Positions 58,234 through 64,000 of a stretch of DNA of 64,000 bases are shown here, piece after piece. Within the stretch, counting starts at the first letter, position 1, and the number at the start of each line of letters is the position of its first letter. The translations under genes were made by a program, and so were the position numbers. Under the pieces are notes generated by a model. The model searched no databases, had not been told where the DNA came from, and saw only the letters and a program-made list of their open reading frames with translations. Source of the DNA: Deltaproteobacteria bacterium IMCC39524 (GTDB lineage: Bacteria; Desulfobacterota; Desulfuromonadia; Desulfuromonadales; BM103); contig JARUHJ010000001.1 in assembly GCA_029667085.1 (NCBI GenBank), positions 62,001-126,000 on the forward strand. Reading direction: 5' to 3'.

Positions 58234-58875
58234 ATGCTTCGTGCCCTTAGTTTTATGCTTATATCTCATTTTTTGCTTCTATCTATTACGATCACGAATG
58301 GGTACTGTCAAAAAGGAGGCGTGGCTGCCGTTAAATCACTCGAAAGAAAGAATAGTAAAAATCAAAGCCGTGTCATTTTAAACAAAGACCGCGTTGTGAT
58401 TAATCGCGGTACTCCCAAAGACATGTCGGCTGATGGGATTTATCTCTGGCTTGATAAGCAAGGTCTGTGGCAACTGCGGTGGCACGGTGAGCCAGGAAAG
58501 ATGGTCTGGGTCCGATTTGAAGGTGAGAATGATGCAGGTGATGTGAATGTTATTGGTGAGAAAACGAAGTATTTTATCTCGAATGATATCTCACTCACTG
58601 TCATGGGCCTTTCTGATAGAAAATTACAGGGCATCTCATTTTCTAGCGATACGGAGTTCGCCATTTTGGATGCAAAGTGGGGCGATGATATTTCAAGCGA
58701 AATTCTCTTTCTAGGAGAAAGAAGCGCAATGTCGGAAGTGATTCCCTTAGGTTTATTCGCACCTTATTTCAAAGGGAAAAAAAAATCTTATAGTTCATTT
58801 GATGAATCAAAAATAAAACGAGACAAAATGGATGGTAGTAACAATGTAATGGCTAGTCCGAGGGGTGAAAAATGA
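58234..58875 (+). CDS. Secreted protein under riboswitch control, function unknown
   Basis: A 213-residue exported protein (signal about residues 1-25, MLRALSFMLISHFLLLSITI then NGYCQ). AGGAG lies before the ATG. The mature part is beta-rich (RVILNKDRVVINRGTPKDMS, DGIYLWLDKQGLWQLRWHGE) and ends in a Lys/Asp-rich tail; no family recognised. Its stop overlaps the protease start by four bases, so they are translated together. It may be a chaperone, inhibitor or substrate of that protease. Confidence 0.75.
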   Translation: MLRALSFMLISHFLLLSITITNGYCQKGGVAAVKSLERKNSKNQSRVILNKDRVVINRGTPKDMSADGIYLWLDKQGLWQLRWHGEPGKMVWVRFEGENDAGDVNVIGEKTKYFISNDISLTVMGLSDRKLQGISFSSDTEFAILDAKWGDDISSEILFLGERSAMSEVIPLGLFAPYFKGKKKSYSSFDESKIKRDKMDGSNNVMASPRGEK

Positions 58876-61800
58876 ACAGAAGCATAATGAGTATACTTCT
58901 CGAAAACAAGAACCTCATAGTAATTATAACTTTTTTATTTGTACATGTTTGTACCCCATTAGCACATTCAAAAGGCAAGCCTTTAGTTGACCCCAAAATT
59001 TCAAAAATTAATATAAATGAAGAATTACATTTGATTATCGAAATAAAGGGAGAGAATCAAAAATATAATGAACGTAGATATATTAATGATGATGAAAATA
59101 AAATAACAAAAAAGGAAATTAAAAGAAATATTGGTTTATTTAAAAAATGGTTACTAGATAATGATATTAATAAAGTTAAAATACTTTTTGAATATGATTT
59201 TATCCCATTCATAGAAATATCTGCCCCAAAGAGCGACTTAGATCTAATTTTACAATGTCCATATGTTTCATTAGTAGAGATCCCAGGAAAGCTAAAGCCT
59301 TTATTGCAAGAGAGTAAAAATCTTATTGGTGTAGATAAGGTTCATCAGCGGGGCTATACAGGTTCTGGTGTGGGGATTGCGATTATTGACTCTGGAATAG
59401 ATCGGTGGCATTCAGATTTTCAGGGTAGGATTGTTGCTGAAGCATGTTTCGTTAGCTCTTATCCAGCATTAGGTGGATGCTCTGGAAATAAAGAAGTTGA
59501 TTATGGTCCAGGTAGTGCAACTGACATTGATGGCCATGGTACAGGAGTAGCTGGAATTGCAGCTGGTGAAAATGGTATTGCACCTAGCTCAAATATCGTC
59601 GTAGCAAAAATAAATTCCGGTGATTGGAAAACATTTTATGAAATGAATGATATGACAAGGGCTTTGCAATGGATTTACTCAATCAAAAATGATCATAATA
59701 TTAAAGTTGTTAACATTAGTTATGGTGGCCGTCTATCAAACACGTATTGTGATAATGATTTTGGTTTTGTGTCTCTCAATGCAGCTATTCAAACACTTGT
59801 CAATGACGATATTACGGTAGTCGTTGCCTCTGGTAACGACAGCAGTACTTCTGGGATTGATTATCCAGCTTGTTTCTCAAATGTCATTTCAGTCGGAAGT
59901 GTATACGATGAAGATGATCCATTGTCATCTTGTCCAGATCTAGGGTTTGAAGATAGCGTTTATTGTACAAGCAATTCGTCACCTATATTAGATTTGCTTG
60001 CCCCGGGGCATAAGATTTTTTCAGCATGGATTAGCCCAGGTGCAACATCCGTCCATTCGACTCAAACTCCATATTTGCATTCTTCAGGAACTTCTCTAGC
60101 AGCACCTCATGTCGCCGGTTTGGCGGCATTGCTTTATGAGCAAGGAGTCTATACTACTCCCTCTTCAATTGAGACGAGACTTAAACAAACTGGTGTTCCA
60201 GTAAATGATTCAAGGGCTGGAATTAATCAAGACTTCCCTAGAGTTAGCGCCACAAACGCATTAGATGATGGTAATGCCCCTTCTGTAAATGAAGTGATAA
60301 ATTACAATCACTTCTATACCGATTTTGTTATTAAGTTTTCAGAACCAATGGATGAAGATTCATTTCCGGGCGGAATCTCTTTAAATGTTAATGGCCAACC
60401 ACAAACTTTTACACTTCCATCTTCATCTTACAATTCAGCTACATATGCATTAACTATAGATCCTGATCAAGTTTTTAGCTATTCAGACCTTATTGAACTG
60501 AGTATTTCAGGTGTAAACGACTGGGCTGGCCACACGATGGCTGCACCGTATGTTCATACTGTCAATATGCCCTCTAATACTGTTCCTAGCTCTATAGATT
60601 TGTCAGTCTCTCTATCCCCGGACCCTGCTGATCCATACGAAGTTGTCACAGTGTCAGGAACAGCCTACTACGATATTGGCACTCCAGTCTTGTCAGGATC
60701 AATTTCTACTACAGTAGGTGGCGTTACAAAAAGCAGCATTATCACTAATGGTCTGTTTGAGCTCACTATTTATGCCCCGGCTTCTACTCAATCAGTAACT
60801 TTAGATGCCGTGGCAATAGATACAAACTTAACTGCTTCATTAGATAAAACTCTTAATGTTGACCCTAATGGCTCTTCTCAGGATGCTTATTACTCGTTAA
60901 GAAGCGGGACATCAAATACCGACATAATTTGGGATTATGATGCTGGGCAGTGGACTTGGAATCCGAGAAGTGTTTTTTCTACAAGTGAAAATGATATGAG
61001 TACTATCGTTTCTATTGATTCAATGGATATATCAAGAACATTAGGCACGAGAGTATACTTCACACATCCCGACGGTACTCCTTTTAGTTGGTCAAGTGGT
61101 GATTTTGAAGGCCTATCTTACGTAGAGGGTGGTTGTTCAAAGTCTTGGTCTGGGTGTGGATGGTCTCCTGGTCACTTAATAAAGGGTTCCTATCCTGAGT
61201 CTCATCCCGGTAAATACACAACAAGAATCAAGTTTAATGAAAACTTTGGGGGTGGGTGGTATCGGGTTGCGACACACCAATACGTTATTGGTTTCGATTT
61301 TCAACAACACAGGATGGCTGAAAATGTTGTCGATGGCAATCCACAGAATGTTAAAAACTCATTTACCATTGGGGAATCCATTTACTCGTGGGCGAGAATT
61401 AATGATGTAGCCCAGCCAATTGATTATAAATGGGAGTATTACAAGCCTGACGGAAGCAAGTTCGATAGCAGAGATGGACACATTACTTCTGATGAATATT
61501 CTTTGCCGTCTTCATTTAGAATGTGGGATTCATTTATGTCCGGCAGCTATTGGCCTGCTGATTTTGAAGGTGCATGTGGTAATTGGAAGGTAAAGTTCAA
61601 GATAAAAAATCCTTCATCAGGTGTTTTTGAAGAATACTATGAGGATGTCTTCAATGTCACTGAAAGTGAGCCGCCAAGCCTTTATTTTCATAATGTATAT
61701 CCCTCAATAGACGGTAATTTAATAATTTACGATGGCAACAAGGTTCGTGGTGAACTTGAAGAAAATTATTCAATAAGGATGGGTGGAAACTTTAGTGATA

Positions 61801-64000
61801 ATCTTAGAGTTGAAAAGATAATTTATTTCTGGAATGACGGATCAATACATAGTCTTGAATTTGATCGTCAGGACTTCACGCCACAGAATAATTTTATCTA
61901 CCATGATAATCGTTGGTCTCATCATCATGAAATTCCCCCCATTAACGGTGTCTCCCAGGTTGAGTTTTGGGCAGAAGTATGGGATTCCTGCGGCAACAAA
62001 TATGAGAGTGAACATAGAACCGAAACCATCAAACCTGAAACCGTATCTATTCCGTCTCTTGATGTCTCGTTATTCTCTGTTAAACCAGGCGAACAAGTCC
62101 ATTTGGTGGGTTCTGGGAGCACAACCTCACAAGAACATAATGTTGAATATCGTTTTGACTACGGAGATGGGACTCAATCCGCTTGGGGGGCCGCAGAAAT
62201 TGATCATTCTTGGCCAACAAATGGCCATTTCCCTGTAAAAGTTCAAGCCCGGTGTCAGGTTCATACTCATAGAGAATCTTCTTGGTCTAATGCCATTTAC
62301 ATCCTTGTTGATAATAGTGGCCCAGAGATAACAAACGTTATCATCAACGACGATGAAGCTGCTACGGCATCCTCAAATGTTCAATTAACTCTAACTTGCA
62401 GTGATGACGGTTTTGCAAGTTGCTCAGAAATGCAATTGAGCAATGACAATACTAATTGGTCTGCAGCAGAACCCTATTCAGCAATTAAAGAGTGGACACT
62501 TTCTTCAGGAGACGGGACAAAAACTGTTTTTGTAAAGTTTGCAGATGGCAATGGCAACTGGAGTGTGGCCGCCACAGACACAATTGATCTTGACACAACA
62601 ATTCCAACCGGGTCGATTGTCATTGATGGTGATGCAGCATATGCTACGAGTTCCTCTGTTACATTGTCGTTGAGCTGTACAGACAGTGGCAGTGGTTGCG
62701 CTGAAATGCAGTTTAGTAATGACAATACGACTTGGACGACCCCAGAGCCGTATGTAGCATCTAAACCATGGACTTTGACCAGCGAAGGGGAACAAGTTGT
62801 TTACGTTCAATTTAAGGACAGTTTAGAAAATTGGACTATTGCCTACAGTGACTCCATATTTGTGGATACGATTCCTCCTGATGTTACCGCCAGTCCTGGT
62901 AGTGGTATCCACCTTGTCAAGCAATGGGTAAGTCTGTCTGCAAGTGAAGGCAGCACGATTTATTACACCTTGGATGGGGTTGATCCAACAACGTCCTCAT
63001 CAATTTACACCCAGCCCTTACTCCTCGAGGGCAGCACTGTTCTAAAGTATTATGTTGTTGATTTAGCAGGGCTCCAAAGCCCTATTAAAACAGACATGTA
63101 TGAATTTAATCATGTCCCTGTTTGGTCAGATCTCTCTGGTAGCTATTCTGATGATTTTGTGTATGGGGTAGTGCAGGATAGTGAAGGCAACCTTTTTGTT
63201 GCAGGTTACACAAGCGGTAGTGTTGAAGGCCAACAAAACCTTGGCGGGAAAGACATTCTCTTAGTCAAGTACGATCCGTTTGGAGAAAGACTTTGGACTA
63301 AGCAGTATGGCTCCAATAAAAACGATGTAGCCAATGATATTGCCTTGGATGCAAACGGAGACATTATTCTCGTCGGTACGACTTCAGGTGATATTAATTC
63401 GCAGGTTAATTCAGGAGGAGGATATTATGGATCTGATGGCTTTGTAATGAAGTTAGATCCAGAAGGAAGCCTTCGTTGGTCTGATTTAATAGGAACTGTT
63501 GAAGATGAAGATGTCGTTGGCGTTTCCTTAGATTCTGTAGGGAAAATTTTTGTAGTTGGTCATACTTCGGGAGTTTTCCCGGGGGAAGTGAGCGCGGGCG
63601 GCGGAGATTATTTTATTGCTAACTATTCTGTAGATGGAACTCGACTTTGGTTGCATCAATACGGCACCGATAGAAGAGAAAATGCTTTCGATATAACTCT
63701 TGATAACAATAACGAGCCCATAGTGACAGGGTTTACTGATGGTGCTTTTAGTGGCTTTGTCAACGCAGGACGTGGAGATATTTATGTTGCTAAGCACACC
63801 AATTCTGGTGAGGTTGTGTGGAGAGACCAGTTGGGCGCATGGGGTTCAGAACTCCCTTTTGCGGTAAATGTAGACCATCAAAATCAAATATATGTCGCTG
63901 GAGTTGTTGGGCCAGGTCCTGAAGGTTTGGATGGCAATCCTTCTGGAGTTGGCTCAGATGCGTTTTTGATTAAATACGATCAAGAGGGTTTGCGTCTTTG
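58872..64000 (+). CDS. Very large secreted subtilisin-like protease (S8), 5' part
   Basis: The frame from ATG 58872 stays open to the window edge: at least 1709 residues. Order: signal peptide (about 1-33); propeptide-like region (to about 155); S8 catalytic domain with Asp173 (IIDSGID), His222 (DGHGTGVAG) and Ser408 (SGTSLAAPHVAG); a Big_5-like Ig domain (about 475-570); further beta domains; a PKD-like domain (about 1060); two Ig-like repeats sharing CSD/CTD...CxEMQxSNDNT; a chitobiase-type STIYYTLDGVDPTTS segment; then SBBP beta-propeller repeats (DGFVMKLDPEGSLRWSDLIG) from about residue 1420. Base composition is AT-rich, notably at 58900-59300. Probably acts outside the cell. Confidence 0.92.
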   Translation, partial: MNRSIMSILLENKNLIVIITFLFVHVCTPLAHSKGKPLVDPKISKININEELHLIIEIKGENQKYNERRYINDDENKITKKEIKRNIGLFKKWLLDNDINKVKILFEYDFIPFIEISAPKSDLDLILQCPYVSLVEIPGKLKPLLQESKNLIGVDKVHQRGYTGSGVGIAIIDSGIDRWHSDFQGRIVAEACFVSSYPALGGCSGNKEVDYGPGSATDIDGHGTGVAGIAAGENGIAPSSNIVVAKINSGDWKTFYEMNDMTRALQWIYSIKNDHNIKVVNISYGGRLSNTYCDNDFGFVSLNAAIQTLVNDDITVVVASGNDSSTSGIDYPACFSNVISVGSVYDEDDPLSSCPDLGFEDSVYCTSNSSPILDLLAPGHKIFSAWISPGATSVHSTQTPYLHSSGTSLAAPHVAGLAALLYEQGVYTTPSSIETRLKQTGVPVNDSRAGINQDFPRVSATNALDDGNAPSVNEVINYNHFYTDFVIKFSEPMDEDSFPGGISLNVNGQPQTFTLPSSSYNSATYALTIDPDQVFSYSDLIELSISGVNDWAGHTMAAPYVHTVNMPSNTVPSSIDLSVSLSPDPADPYEVVTVSGTAYYDIGTPVLSGSISTTVGGVTKSSIITNGLFELTIYAPASTQSVTLDAVAIDTNLTASLDKTLNVDPNGSSQDAYYSLRSGTSNTDIIWDYDAGQWTWNPRSVFSTSENDMSTIVSIDSMDISRTLGTRVYFTHPDGTPFSWSSGDFEGLSYVEGGCSKSWSGCGWSPGHLIKGSYPESHPGKYTTRIKFNENFGGGWYRVATHQYVIGFDFQQHRMAENVVDGNPQNVKNSFTIGESIYSWARINDVAQPIDYKWEYYKPDGSKFDSRDGHITSDEYSLPSSFRMWDSFMSGSYWPADFEGACGNWKVKFKIKNPSSGVFEEYYEDVFNVTESEPPSLYFHNVYPSIDGNLIIYDGNKVRGELEENYSIRMGGNFSDNLRVEKIIYFWNDGSIHSLEFDRQDFTPQNNFIYHDNRWSHHHEIPPINGVSQVEFWAEVWDSCGNKYESEHRTETIKPETVSIPSLDVSLFSVKPGEQVHLVGSGSTTSQEHNVEYRFDYGDGTQSAWGAAEIDHSWPTNGHFPVKVQARCQVHTHRESSWSNAIYILVDNSGPEITNVIINDDEAATASSNVQLTLTCSDDGFASCSEMQLSNDNTNWSAAEPYSAIKEWTLSSGDGTKTVFVKFADGNGNWSVAATDTIDLDTTIPTGSIVIDGDAAYATSSSVTLSLSCTDSGSGCAEMQFSNDNTTWTTPEPYVASKPWTLTSEGEQVVYVQFKDSLENWTIAYSDSIFVDTIPPDVTASPGSGIHLVKQWVSLSASEGSTIYYTLDGVDPTTSSSIYTQPLLLEGSTVLKYYVVDLAGLQSPIKTDMYEFNHVPVWSDLSGSYSDDFVYGVVQDSEGNLFVAGYTSGSVEGQQNLGGKDILLVKYDPFGERLWTKQYGSNKNDVANDIALDANGDIILVGTTSGDINSQVNSGGGYYGSDGFVMKLDPEGSLRWSDLIGTVEDEDVVGVSLDSVGKIFVVGHTSGVFPGEVSAGGGDYFIANYSVDGTRLWLHQYGTDRRENAFDITLDNNNEPIVTGFTDGAFSGFVNAGRGDIYVAKHTNSGEVVWRDQLGAWGSELPFAVNVDHQNQIYVAGVVGPGPEGLDGNPSGVGSDAFLIKYDQEGLRL

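Noticed and set aside
61834-62238. 134-codon + strand frame inside the subtilase region
   Set aside because: It is an out-of-frame shadow of the protease, whose own frame is open and coherent through this stretch.
58000-64000. Right attachment site of the ssrA element
   Set aside because: I looked for a copy of GGGTTCGATTCCCGCCACC and the following tmRNA end to the right of the resolvase and found none in the window; the boundary is left open.

Overview
The window looks like a chromosome segment from a Desulfuromonadia-type bacterium (the Geobacter / Desulfuromonas / Pelobacter group). The basis is the S1 - SppA - IHF-beta gene order, the GeoRSP radical-SAM gene set, a GEMM-I riboswitch of the cyclic AMP-GMP type, many two-component and sigma-54 signals, and long locus-specific inverted repeats between genes. 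This is inference from gene content; no rRNA is present to settle it.

Layout. Positions 1-5.4 kb hold housekeeping genes on the + strand (rpsA end, sppA, ihfB, a pseudouridine synthase, lgt, a HAD phosphatase). A minus-strand partner-switching module follows at 5.5-9.9 kb: RsbW-like kinase, STAS protein, and a 1070-residue symporter-GAF-SpoIIE phosphatase with a small membrane partner. From 10.3 to 18.3 kb are a TPR lipoprotein, a LolB/DUF4292-like lipoprotein, a peptide-binding protein with a lone DppB permease, an Atg22-like MFS transporter and a YkgJ-type Fe-S protein.

At 18.6-34.9 kb is the most interesting block. A diguanylate cyclase and an NtrC-type sigma-54 regulator lie directly upstream of a good -24/-12 promoter at 21187-21203. 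That promoter faces a long co-directional run: lipoproteins (one with a CxxxCH motif), a NapH-like polyferredoxin, two NosD-like beta-helix proteins, periplasmic binding proteins, the selenium-associated membrane protein YedE, and a GeoRSP cassette (PqqD-like chaperone, radical SAM/SPASM enzyme, SPASM-only protein). The run ends with an EF2568-type cysteine desulfurase. Between the two SPASM genes sits an 18-codon gene with a strong ribosome-binding site, encoding MKKYFKPRVVASSNVHPC. Its UGA is followed after four bases by a perfect 7-bp hairpin, so it may be the missing GeoRSP precursor and possibly a selenopeptide.

From 35 to 51.5 kb housekeeping resumes: PhoH-like ATPase, tsaD, DUF2062, rsmA, a parvulin, the large NAD-glutamate dehydrogenase, a flavin reductase, a pantothenate operon (panB, panC, PLP-type aspartate decarboxylase) behind two tandem hairpins resembling the pan RNA motif, an amidohydrolase, rseC and smpB. 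The tmRNA gene at 51646-51997 is the apparent insertion site of a small integrated element (about 52.0-57.5 kb). Its genes are an integrase, an AlpA-like factor, lambda O/P-like replication proteins, an XRE regulator, a terminase-small-subunit-like protein and a serine resolvase; no second att copy is visible.

The window ends with a GEMM-I riboswitch that has A at the ligand-specificity position, followed by a terminator, a small secreted protein and a very large secreted subtilisin-like protease with beta-propeller repeats that runs off the end.
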